Below are positions 1 to 5,600 of a stretch of 6,924 bases of DNA, piece after piece. Under the pieces are notes generated by a model, which saw only the letters and a list, made by a program, of their open reading frames with translations, was not told where the DNA came from and ran no database searches. Made by a program: the position numbers and the translations under genes. Positions within the stretch are counted from its first letter, which is position 1, and every line of letters starts with the position of its first letter. This DNA comes from JAYZQT01 sp036136335 (GTDB lineage Bacteria; Pseudomonadota; Alphaproteobacteria; MPNO01; UBA830): contig JAYZQT010000081.1 of assembly GCA_036136335.1 (NCBI GenBank), positions 1 through 6,924 of the forward strand, given 5' to 3'.

Positions 1-445
1 TCGACAATTGGCCAGCTCTTTGCGCCATTGGTTGATAGTGATTCAGCCAGATCATCCGGGACCCAGTACCCGGTCCTTAAAGCCAGCCTGAAACTCTCTC
101 TGGCCTAAATTGGTGTACCATTTCACGACCCTCAATATCGCTCCCGGAAAACAGGTATACCAAACATCGATCGCCGGTTGGGGCGGGGTATCCGAGCAAT
201 ATTGATAGTGTAAACATGCGACCATCCAACGATTCGTGATGCGAGAGAACTTCATTCTCATTCGAGGTCAATTTAAGGCGAACGATGCTACCCCTGGAGG
301 TGCCGGCCGATGAACCCTGAGGGCATAGTGGTAGGATATTTGCACCTAATACATATTTCGAATGTATCTAAATTATCTCTATTTGCTCATGGGTTTATAT
401 AGATTTTCGGCATCTGGATGGCCTCTAACAAATGTGTTTCAATAA
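1..445. other. Left-edge region with no confident gene
   Basis: I see no gene I can support here. On the plus strand, frame 1 is open from the window edge to a TAA at 106-108 (35 codons) and could be the C-terminal tail of a gene starting outside the window; I do not recognise it. On the minus strand a frame is open from about 367 down to a TAA at 77-79, with no ATG start and no Shine-Dalgarno site. Its codons look moderately protein-like, but it matches no family I know and may be a relic or chance. From about 310 onward the sequence becomes AT-rich and resembles an upstream control region for the Rieske gene at 487. The string TATATAGAT near 396-404 could be part of a -10 element, but no convincing -35 accompanies it. 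Confidence 0.5.
349..367. promoter_or_regulatory. 19-bp inverted repeat upstream of the Rieske gene
   Basis: ATACAT (349-354) and ATGTAT (362-367) are perfect inverted 6-mers separated by 7 bases, with the palindrome TTCGAA (357-362) lying inside and reaching the right arm. It sits 119 bases upstream of the Rieske start codon in an AT-rich stretch, where an operator for a dimeric repressor or activator would be expected. No regulator gene lies in the window, so the binding protein is unknown. Short AT-rich dyads also arise by chance. Confidence 0.3.
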
Positions 446-480
446 GGAAAAAGTGAGAAATTTACACTTTCCTGAGGAAA
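446..480 (+). promoter_or_regulatory. Leader hairpins overlapping the Rieske ribosome-binding site
   Basis: The Shine-Dalgarno site of the Rieske gene is GAGGA at 474-478, 8 bases before the ATG. It lies inside a perfect dyad, TTTCCTGAGGAAA (468-480), which in RNA would form a 5-bp stem with a 3-base loop and hide the site. The left arm of that stem also belongs to CACTTTCC (465-472), which can pair with GGAAAAAGTG (446-455, two extra A bulged). The two hairpins share 468-472 and cannot form together, an arrangement seen in translational switches. The stems are short and A/U-rich, so the pairing is directly visible but its function is inference. Confidence 0.35.
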
Positions 481-486
481 ACGAAG

Positions 487-1506
487 ATGTTTCCAACTGA
501 CACGTGGTATTGCGTAGCTCGCACCAACGAACTCTCCACACAACCGATAGAGCGGATAGTTTGCAACGAGCCAATCGTGTTTTTCCGTACAGCACATTCT
601 GGCGATTATGTGGCTCTGGAAAATCGCTGTCCCCACCGACAGGCGCCATTGTCGATGGGCAAGGTGATCGGTGATGAAATTATGTGTAGTTATCACGGTT
701 GGACCATGTCGAAAGATGGTATCTGCACCCATGTTCCGCACCAGGACAATGTATCACCGAATGCGATGGTCAAAAGGTATCCGGCTATTGAAAAATGGGG
801 TTTTGTCTGGATCTGGATGGGTGACGAGGCCAAGGCAGACACGACAACAATTCCCGACATGCCATGGCTTGTGGCAGAGGATAGATCAGCGGTTCTCAGC
901 AGGTTTTATGTAAAGGCAAATTACCAGTTGATGGCAGACAACCTGCTGGATGTTTCGCATTCTGATTTTCTGCACGCCTCCAGCTTCGGCTCCCAGGCCG
1001 GGAAAAAAGGTGAGACTGCCGAGGTGCGCCAGGAAATGGAGGTCATGACCGACAATACCTCGGTCCGGTGTGTCCGCACGCTTCGGGATGTTGCTCTTAG
1101 TCCCATGTCTGCAGCCTGGGGTGGTTTTACTCAAAATGTCACGCGGACCCACCGGCAGAAGTGGCTGCCTCCAAATACAGTCAACATTGAGCTGATCATG
1201 GAGAATTCGGAAAACAGGATTACGATCAATCACGACCACATTATGACACCCGAGACGGAAACCAGCTGTCATTACCTTTTCGCGTGGACCCGGGATTACA
1301 ATTTGGAAAAAGGTTACCCAAGTGATGAAGATGTTCGTCGCGAACAGGAATCCGTGATTGGCAATGAAGACGTGCCAATGGTTGAAGCGCAGCAAAGAAA
1401 TAAAGACCGGTTTGGTGATCCACGCGATATTCCCGGACAGGCGGACAAATTTTTAACTGCTGTCCATAAACGGATTGGCGAGCTTTATGGTGAGCACAGG
1501 CATTGA
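487..1506 (+). CDS. Rieske non-heme iron oxygenase, vanillate/dicamba O-demethylase-like
   Basis: A 339-residue protein, the usual length for the oxygenase component of VanA/DdmC-type monooxygenases. The N-terminal Rieske [2Fe-2S] domain shows C48-x-H50 and C67-x-x-H70 (CPHR and CSYHGW). The catalytic domain has the mononuclear-iron motif DNLLDVSHSDFLH at 151-163, with H158 and H163 as iron ligands and N152/D155 in the usual bridging position. D295 in NEDVPMVE fits the third ligand, and HIMTPETETSCHY (251-263) closely follows the DdmC pattern. Such enzymes use electrons from a separate ferredoxin/flavin reductase to oxidise, often O-demethylate, aromatic substrates in the cytoplasm. No reductase gene is in the window. 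The start is supported by GAGGA at 474-478. The stop lies 6 bases from the stop of the convergent dioxygenase gene. The family call is firm; the substrate is unknown. Confidence 0.93.
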   Translation: MFPTDTWYCVARTNELSTQPIERIVCNEPIVFFRTAHSGDYVALENRCPHRQAPLSMGKVIGDEIMCSYHGWTMSKDGICTHVPHQDNVSPNAMVKRYPAIEKWGFVWIWMGDEAKADTTTIPDMPWLVAEDRSAVLSRFYVKANYQLMADNLLDVSHSDFLHASSFGSQAGKKGETAEVRQEMEVMTDNTSVRCVRTLRDVALSPMSAAWGGFTQNVTRTHRQKWLPPNTVNIELIMENSENRITINHDHIMTPETETSCHYLFAWTRDYNLEKGYPSDEDVRREQESVIGNEDVPMVEAQQRNKDRFGDPRDIPGQADKFLTAVHKRIGELYGEHRH

Positions 1507-1512
1507 GGTGGC

Positions 1513-2367
1513 CTATCCTGAATTGTCCCGATTAGCCAGCCGATCCCAGATTACCGGAAACACATTGTCATCATCCGGGTAGGCGCCGTCTGCCAGTTGG
1601 GGTGGTTCGGGCAGCTTCACCACATTAGGTCGAGGGTCCCACTGAACATCAGTGCCGAGGTACCTTATTGAAATGGCGGCCCTCGCGTGCCTGCGGGATT
1701 TGTTACCACCAGCGCCATGAACCGTTAGCGGGTGATGGCAAATGCAATCACCGGGCTTCATTTCCCAGGATAGAAACTCCAGGTCCTGGTCGCCTTTTTT
1801 TTGACTATAATCTGGACATGTTTCGAGTTCAGGGTCCGTGTACGAAGGATCCTCGTCGGGTGTAACCGGGCAGTAAAATTTTCCCCACCGGTGGGATCCT
1901 CTCAGATATTGCACGCCGCCCGTATCGTCCGTTACCGGATTAAGGGCGACCCAGATTGAAATCAGGTGTTCCCCGCGGAATGGCCAGAAGGGAAGATCCT
2001 GATGCCACTGGGTTGGTGCCGATGTACCTGGATCCTTGACAAACACCTGGTCGTACCAGAACCGGACAGCGTCCACCTCCATCAGGGTTGCCCCTATTTC
2101 TGCGGCCGGTGAATTGTTACGAAAATCAAGAAACTCGTCGTCATAGTGACTCATAAAAGTATTGATATAGAAACGGGCGGTCTCTCCCGGAGTTTTTGCC
2201 TCTCGCATCCGATGCCGTCCAGTGCCCCGCTCAATGTAGCTGAAGGTAGCCGCGTGCATGCGTTCAACCCAATCGCAGTCAAACATCTGGCGCAGGCACA
2301 CTACCCCATCCTCATTGTATGTTCTTATGTCTTCAACCGAGATCTCATTTAAGGGCTGACGGTTCAT
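1513..2367 (-). CDS. Phytanoyl-CoA dioxygenase (PhyH) family 2-oxoglutarate/Fe(II) oxygenase
   Basis: A 284-residue cytoplasmic non-heme iron enzyme of the PhyH family, which couples 2-oxoglutarate decarboxylation to hydroxylation of a small molecule. The Fe(II) triad is visible: H122 and D124 in WHQDLPFWPF (121-130), and distal H217 in HHPLTVHGAGG (211-221). The arginine that would hold 2-oxoglutarate is within R225-R229, probably R229. The segment GGVQYLRGSHRWG (150-162) is also typical. The start is supported by AGGGA (2374-2378 on the plus strand), 6 bases before the ATG. It is transcribed divergently from the PPOX flavoprotein gene across 235 bases and converges on the Rieske gene. Bacterial members act on varied substrates, so the family name must not be read as activity on phytanoyl-CoA. 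Family call confident; substrate unknown. Confidence 0.92.
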   Translation of the reverse strand: MNRQPLNEISVEDIRTYNEDGVVCLRQMFDCDWVERMHAATFSYIERGTGRHRMREAKTPGETARFYINTFMSHYDDEFLDFRNNSPAAEIGATLMEVDAVRFWYDQVFVKDPGTSAPTQWHQDLPFWPFRGEHLISIWVALNPVTDDTGGVQYLRGSHRWGKFYCPVTPDEDPSYTDPELETCPDYSQKKGDQDLEFLSWEMKPGDCICHHPLTVHGAGGNKSRRHARAAISIRYLGTDVQWDPRPNVVKLPEPPQLADGAYPDDDNVFPVIWDRLANRDNSG

Positions 2368-2482
2368 TTGTATTCCCTGAGGCTATGGTCAGTTTTCGAA
2401 TGACGTATTGATTCTGATCGGAGCGTGCAGTTGGGGGTTGCTATTTAATCATTTATTTATGAATTTTGCGATTTTTGTGTGA

Positions 2483-2500
2483 TCGACTACATTTTGTCGA
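2483..2500. promoter_or_regulatory. 18-bp dyad, possible operator
   Basis: TCGAC (2483-2487) and GTCGA (2496-2500) are perfect inverted arms around an 8-base centre. Four of the eight central bases also fit the symmetry, giving TCGACnAnATnTnGTCGA. A further TCGAC stands at 2522-2526, so the GTCGA arm could also pair with that copy across a longer spacer. The position in the middle of a divergent intergenic region suits a shared operator. The regulator is not in the window and is unknown. Confidence 0.35.
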
Positions 2501-2506
2501 GCTGAA

Positions 2507-2517
2507 AACACTGTGTT
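2507..2517. promoter_or_regulatory. AACACTGTGTT perfect palindrome, possible protein-binding site
   Basis: AACAC and GTGTT flank a single central T. The palindrome lies between the GTCGA arm ending at 2500 and the TCGAC copy at 2522-2526, and its centre (2512) is one base from the centre of that outer pair (2511). Nested short symmetries of this kind are often transcription-factor sites, but an 11-bp palindrome alone is weak evidence. Confidence 0.25.
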
Positions 2518-2602
2518 AACTTCGACAGACAAGTTCGTGGTTTAAAAGTGAGACACCAATTCCGATATTTGCCTTTTTCAATACCAAGCCGGGAATGTTC
2601 CA

Positions 2603-3241
2603 ATGGGCACGAATGACAGCGTTAATAAATATCATCTAAAAACGACAAAACAGCTCGAGGCAGTGTATGGTGATCCACTCGATGTGGCAGTAAACAAGCA
2701 AACCAATCATATATCAGAACCCGGCAAGGCATTTATTAATGCCGCTCCTTTTTTAATACTCGCGACTGCAAGCGAAAACGGTGTTGATTGTTCACCAAAG
2801 GGGGACAAACCCGGATTTGTAAAACTGAAAGATGACAGAACGCTTCTTGTCCCCGACCGTAAGGGAAACAACCGCGTGGACGGGATGAAACATATTATTT
2901 CGAACCCAAAGGTCGGCGTAATATTTCTAATACCCGGGGTGGATTTGACCTACAGGGTAAACGGGATGGCTACGATTAGCATTGAACCGGATTTGTTAAG
3001 CCTGTTTCTCGTTAACGATAAACCGCCATGCTCGGTAATCTGCATCAAAGTGGAAACTGCTTTCCATCATTGTACCAAGGCGCTGGTCCGCGCAAATCTC
3101 TGGCATGACGGCGCAGTTGGAGCGCCGGTCAATGCACCAAATATGGCCAGCTTTGCTAAAATTCGGGCTGGAAATGACAGTATCGATCTGGAGAAATACG
3201 AAGCTGAATACCAGGCGCGGGTCAAAGAAACGCTATATTGA
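2603..3241 (+). CDS. FMN-binding PPOX-type flavoprotein (MSMEG_1061/DR_2398-like)
   Basis: A 212-residue split-barrel flavoprotein of the pyridoxamine-5'-phosphate-oxidase-like superfamily. Hallmarks of the MSMEG_1061/DR_2398-type subfamily as I recall it are in order: an N-terminal helix with VYGDP (21-25), AAPFLILATASENG (47-60), SPKGDKPGFV (64-73), the FMN-phosphate-binding stretch DRKGNNRVDGMKHI (85-98), NPKVGVIFLIPG (101-112), RVNGMATI (118-125), and FHHCTKALVRANLW (154-167). Members bind FMN, sometimes F420, and reduce or oxidise small molecules in the cytoplasm; no physiological substrate is established for this subfamily. The start has GGGA 8 bases upstream. An overlapping ATG at 2595 is out of frame. 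The gene is divergent from the PhyH gene, and the cupin follows on the same strand after 161 bases. It is not a true PdxH: the sequence pattern differs and no vitamin B6 gene is nearby. Confidence 0.9.
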   Translation: MGTNDSVNKYHLKTTKQLEAVYGDPLDVAVNKQTNHISEPGKAFINAAPFLILATASENGVDCSPKGDKPGFVKLKDDRTLLVPDRKGNNRVDGMKHIISNPKVGVIFLIPGVDLTYRVNGMATISIEPDLLSLFLVNDKPPCSVICIKVETAFHHCTKALVRANLWHDGAVGAPVNAPNMASFAKIRAGNDSIDLEKYEAEYQARVKETLY

Positions 3242-3244
3242 AAA

Positions 3245-3282
3245 CGCAAGGCCAACGGATTGCGATTTTAGTTTCAGTTTTT
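3245..3282 (+). terminator. Weak Rho-independent terminator candidate after the PPOX gene
   Basis: Three bases after the PPOX stop, CGCAA (3245-3249) pairs with TTGCG (3260-3264), with a small inner CC/GG stem (3252-3253 with 3257-3258). A T-rich but interrupted run follows (ATTTTAGTTTCAGTTTTT, 3265-3282). The stem is short and has an internal loop, so termination would be partial at best. If real, it would separate PPOX transcription from the cupin. Confidence 0.22.
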
Positions 3283-3358
3283 GCGGGAGAGGATCAAATC
3301 AGGCCATGGTTTGAAATCAGATGTTTATATCTATTCGATAGTACTAAAAGGCGAACAT

Positions 3359-3403
3359 ATGCCTGAACCTGAAATTGTGACGAGGGAAGATGGGAGACAA
3401 TAA
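3359..3403 (+). CDS. Possible 14-residue leader ORF coupled to the cupin start
   Basis: ATG at 3359 opens a 14-codon frame reading MPEPEIVTREDGRQ. Its TAA (3401-3403) overlaps the ATG of the cupin gene as TAATG. A purine-rich AAAAGG (3344-3349) lies 9 bases upstream of the ATG and could act as a ribosome-binding site. The overlap is the arrangement used for translational coupling, and short upstream ORFs of this kind can be regulatory leaders. The cupin also has its own good site, GGGAG at 3392-3396, inside this mini-ORF. The peptide resembles nothing I know, and a 14-codon frame can occur by chance. Confidence 0.25.
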   Translation: MPEPEIVTREDGRQ

Positions 3404-3918
3404 TGAAACTAGTCGACATTGACTCGGACGAAGAAGTGTTACTCAAAAGTGCATTGGAGCGGGTGGAGCATTTGCCGGCGCACAAAGCCGAAGCTCAGGT
3501 ATTCAGATATGCCCGGCCAGATCTCAAGGAAAAACCCCGCGCCATCACCCGGTTGTGTATGGGAGATATCATGTGCGCTTTGGTACAGGAGATCAAAAAA
3601 GGTGGCGAAACAACCCTGCATTCGCATACTGGGATGGATGGTTTTTACATGGTTATGGCGGGGCGGGCACGTTTCTGGGGCGAAGAAGAAAAGTTAATAG
3701 GCGAGTTTGGTCCACAGGAGGGCGTATATATACCGCGTGATACAAAATACTGGTTTGAAAGTGCGAGTGAGGAAGAACCCCTCCAGCTGTTGCAAATTGA
3801 AGCATTTACCAAAGAGAAAAAAAATAAATATACCAGTTACACGCCACAGGACAGCGACGAACAGCTAGCGGACGAGGTTACCAAGATTAATTTTTACGAC
3901 GCCAAGGCCCTTGATTAA
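3403..3918 (+). CDS. Single-domain cupin protein of unknown function
   Basis: A 171-residue protein with one conserved beta-barrel cupin domain at about residues 55-135. Cupin motif 1 is read as GGETTLHSHTGMDGFYMVMAG (67-87 in outline), with metal-ligand candidates H73 and H75. The usual glutamate is replaced by D79/G80. Motif 2 is GVYIPRDTKYWF (107-118), where Y116 occupies the place of the usual third histidine. The ends are charged, with a lysine-rich segment at 137-142, and there is no signal peptide, so it is cytoplasmic. I recall similar small cupins ending IPR-x-T-x-YWFES beside oxygenase genes, but their role is not established. Options are a metal-dependent dioxygenase or isomerase, or a ligand-binding accessory protein. 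The start is supported by GGGAG 6 bases upstream. It is the last rightward gene of this cluster. Confidence 0.88.
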   Translation: MKLVDIDSDEEVLLKSALERVEHLPAHKAEAQVFRYARPDLKEKPRAITRLCMGDIMCALVQEIKKGGETTLHSHTGMDGFYMVMAGRARFWGEEEKLIGEFGPQEGVYIPRDTKYWFESASEEEPLQLLQIEAFTKEKKNKYTSYTPQDSDEQLADEVTKINFYDAKALD

Positions 3919-3980
3919 GAGCTTGCCCCGAACGGATTTTTTGGGCGACACAAGAACGGTCTTAAGATGCTGTCATGTTG

Positions 3981-4006
3981 AAAAAAGGGTACCGCTAGGC
4001 GGTACC
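3981..4006 (-). terminator. Rho-independent terminator of the exporter transcript
   Basis: On the minus strand a perfect 8-bp stem, GGTACCGC / GCGGTACC with a 3-base loop (3988-4006), is followed by C and then TTTTTT (the A run at 3981-3986 on the plus strand). It lies 52 bases beyond the stop of the exporter gene, so it ends the leftward monooxygenase-exporter unit. Rightward transcripts from the cupin would meet the same hairpin, but without a U-tract. Confidence 0.85.
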
Positions 4007-4058
4007 TGCAAAGGATTGAAATGGCGTTGGGTTGCACTGTTGAATGCAAAGACCACTT

Positions 4059-5561
4059 TTACACCGGTTTTGCAGAATTCCTGATTTTTAGCAGGAAAAG
4101 CATGGGTATGGGTAGAAGCGCTCCCAGTGCGTAAAGAATGAAGGAATTCAGATATCCTATCATTCCCGCCTGCATAGATATTTCATTTGCAAGCCCCGTT
4201 AATCCGGAAATGGTATCAATGTCGATCTTCTCACCAACACCAGGACGGGCGAGGTTTTCGCTATACGGGGTAGCGACTTCCGATAACTCCGAGTAGCTCA
4301 CCTTGGTTGTTCTGAGAACCACCATAACGTTCAACGCAATGAAAATACTGCTTCCGTAGTTACGGATCAGATGAAAAAACGCCGTTCCGTCCGCCATTAG
4401 TTTTGGCTCGAGGGTTGAAAACGCAACAACTGAAAGAGGCACCCACATCAGGCCGCAGCCCGCCCCCTGAATGATCCCTGTCCAGGCTACCAGCCACACG
4501 GTAACGTTTGCATCAAAGGTTGCAGAAATTATACCCGACAGCCCAATGGCCAGAAGCCCAAGAGTAATACCCCACCGGGGGTCCAGTCTGGAAATTCTGG
4601 CAACTACTAAAAATCCTATGAATATTCCGACGCTTCGCATTGCCAGAACGAAGCCAATTTCTGTATCAGGGTAACCTGCGAAGCTCTGTAACATGGTCGG
4701 AAGCAGAACGGTTGGCGTTACGTTGAGCATCCCGTAAACAAAAACAAGAAACAGTCCGATCGAATAATTCCGATCCACAAAAAGTTTAGCATTTATGAAC
4801 GGGTTGTTATGAAAAACAGAATGGATTATGAAAAAATACAGGCTCAACACCAATAGGACGCCGATCAGGATCAACGTATTATTTTCAAACCAGTCAAGCC
4901 GCTCCCCACGATCGAGAAGAAGTTGCAGACACGTAACTGCGATTGACAGGGCAATAAACCCGGTCCAGTCAAGTTTAAAGCGTTCGGACCTTACCCCGTC
5001 CTTGATGCAGGTAATGACGCCAATGAGTGCAAGGATGCATACAGGCATAAGCAGGTAGAAAATCCATCGCCAACTGTATTCCTCGGCCATGTAACCCCCA
5101 AGTGCAGGGGCAAGACCAGGCCCAATCACCACGGACATGCCCCAGATACTCATTGCAACGGCCCGCTTGGCTGGTTCGTTGTAGGTATTGAGGATGACCG
5201 CCTGGGCGATCGGCACCAGAGGTGCTCCAAAAGCCCCCTGGCCAATCCTGTAAACAAGGAGTGGCTCTAACGCTGTGGCAATCGCACACATGTATGTTGA
5301 GATCGAAAAGCCGATTACGCACCAGATCAGTGTCTGACGTTGACCCCATCTGGCAACCAGCCAGCCAGTAAGCGGTGTAACAATTGCGGTTGCAACCAGG
5401 TTTAGGGTGACGACCCAGGAAATCTGGTCTGGTGTTGCAGATAATGCTCCCTGCATCTGCGGTAGCGCGACGTTAACAATGGTCAGCGTACAAATGTAGA
5501 CGGCGGTGACCAACGACATCACGAGTAAAATTACTACCCGTGGATATTCCCTGTCAGCCAT
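4059..5561 (-). CDS. DHA2-family MFS exporter (EmrB/QacA type, 14 membrane helices)
   Basis: A 500-residue integral inner-membrane protein with about 14 hydrophobic segments, the number and length typical of proton-driven drug:H+ antiporter family 2. By eye they lie near 9-31, 48-70, 78-98, 101-123, 136-158, 165-184, 199-216, 229-249, 266-290, 302-322, 331-348, 354-378, 398-416 and 468-491. MFS motif A is GWLVARWGQRQ (66-76). The antiporter motif C is GPGLAPALGGYMAE (147-160). TIVNVALPQMQG (27-38) is the DHA2 motif D1, but its usual leading Asp is Thr25. The loop at about 417-467 before the last helix is also EmrB-like. No EmrA-type membrane-fusion gene is next to it. It lies 39 bases downstream of the monooxygenase gene, with AAGG 8 bases before its ATG, suggesting co-transcription. 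It probably exports the pathway substrate or a toxic product; the cargo is unknown. Confidence 0.93.
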   Translation of the reverse strand: MADREYPRVVILLVMSLVTAVYICTLTIVNVALPQMQGALSATPDQISWVVTLNLVATAIVTPLTGWLVARWGQRQTLIWCVIGFSISTYMCAIATALEPLLVYRIGQGAFGAPLVPIAQAVILNTYNEPAKRAVAMSIWGMSVVIGPGLAPALGGYMAEEYSWRWIFYLLMPVCILALIGVITCIKDGVRSERFKLDWTGFIALSIAVTCLQLLLDRGERLDWFENNTLILIGVLLVLSLYFFIIHSVFHNNPFINAKLFVDRNYSIGLFLVFVYGMLNVTPTVLLPTMLQSFAGYPDTEIGFVLAMRSVGIFIGFLVVARISRLDPRWGITLGLLAIGLSGIISATFDANVTVWLVAWTGIIQGAGCGLMWVPLSVVAFSTLEPKLMADGTAFFHLIRNYGSSIFIALNVMVVLRTTKVSYSELSEVATPYSENLARPGVGEKIDIDTISGLTGLANEISMQAGMIGYLNSFILYALGALLPIPMLFLLKIRNSAKPV

Positions 5562-5600
5562 GGAACATGCCTTTGGCGGCTTGCAGGAAAATTACTTTGA

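Larger units (their letters stand above)
2368..2602. promoter_or_regulatory. Divergent promoter region between the PhyH and PPOX genes
   Basis: This 235-base gap between head-to-head genes should hold promoters for both directions. The middle (about 2440-2480) is strongly AT-rich (TTTAATCATTTATTTATG and similar), as expected for promoter DNA. No consensus -35/-10 pair stands out on either strand; TTTAAA at 2541-2546 is a weak -10 candidate for the rightward gene. Short dyads cluster at 2483-2526 and are listed separately. Ribosome-binding sites lie at both ends: AGGGA for the leftward gene, and GGGA at 2591-2594 for the rightward gene, 8 bases before its ATG. Confidence 0.55.

Noticed and set aside
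1..108. Plus-strand frame 1 as the C-terminus of an upstream gene
   Set aside because: Only 35 codons are visible and nothing in them identifies a family; the opposite strand is also open here, so coding cannot be shown.
52..261. Minus-strand 69-codon frame
   Set aside because: Overlaps a competing frame, has no Shine-Dalgarno site, and has a Cys/Trp-rich composition unlike a real small protein.
77..367. Minus-strand open frame of about 95 codons, with a TTG-started version from 271
   Set aside because: No ATG or ribosome-binding site, no family recognised, and overlaps other open frames of similar length. It could be a relic, but I cannot support a gene call.
886..1395. Long minus-strand open frame (169 codons) inside the Rieske gene
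   Set aside because: Antisense shadow of a clear Rieske oxygenase, with no motif and an unnatural composition.
2603..3241. Annotation of the flavoprotein as pyridoxamine 5'-phosphate oxidase PdxH
   Set aside because: The motif order fits the MSMEG_1061/DR_2398-like subfamily, not PdxH, and there is no B6-pathway context.
3925..3946. GCCC...GGGC with T6 just after the cupin stop, as a terminator
   Set aside because: The T run lies in the loop rather than after the stem, and the inner CCGAACGG is too tight to make a useful hairpin.
4975..5349. Minus-strand 124-codon frame inside the exporter gene
   Set aside because: Out-of-frame shadow of the exporter; rich in Cys, His and Trp, and shows no membrane pattern.
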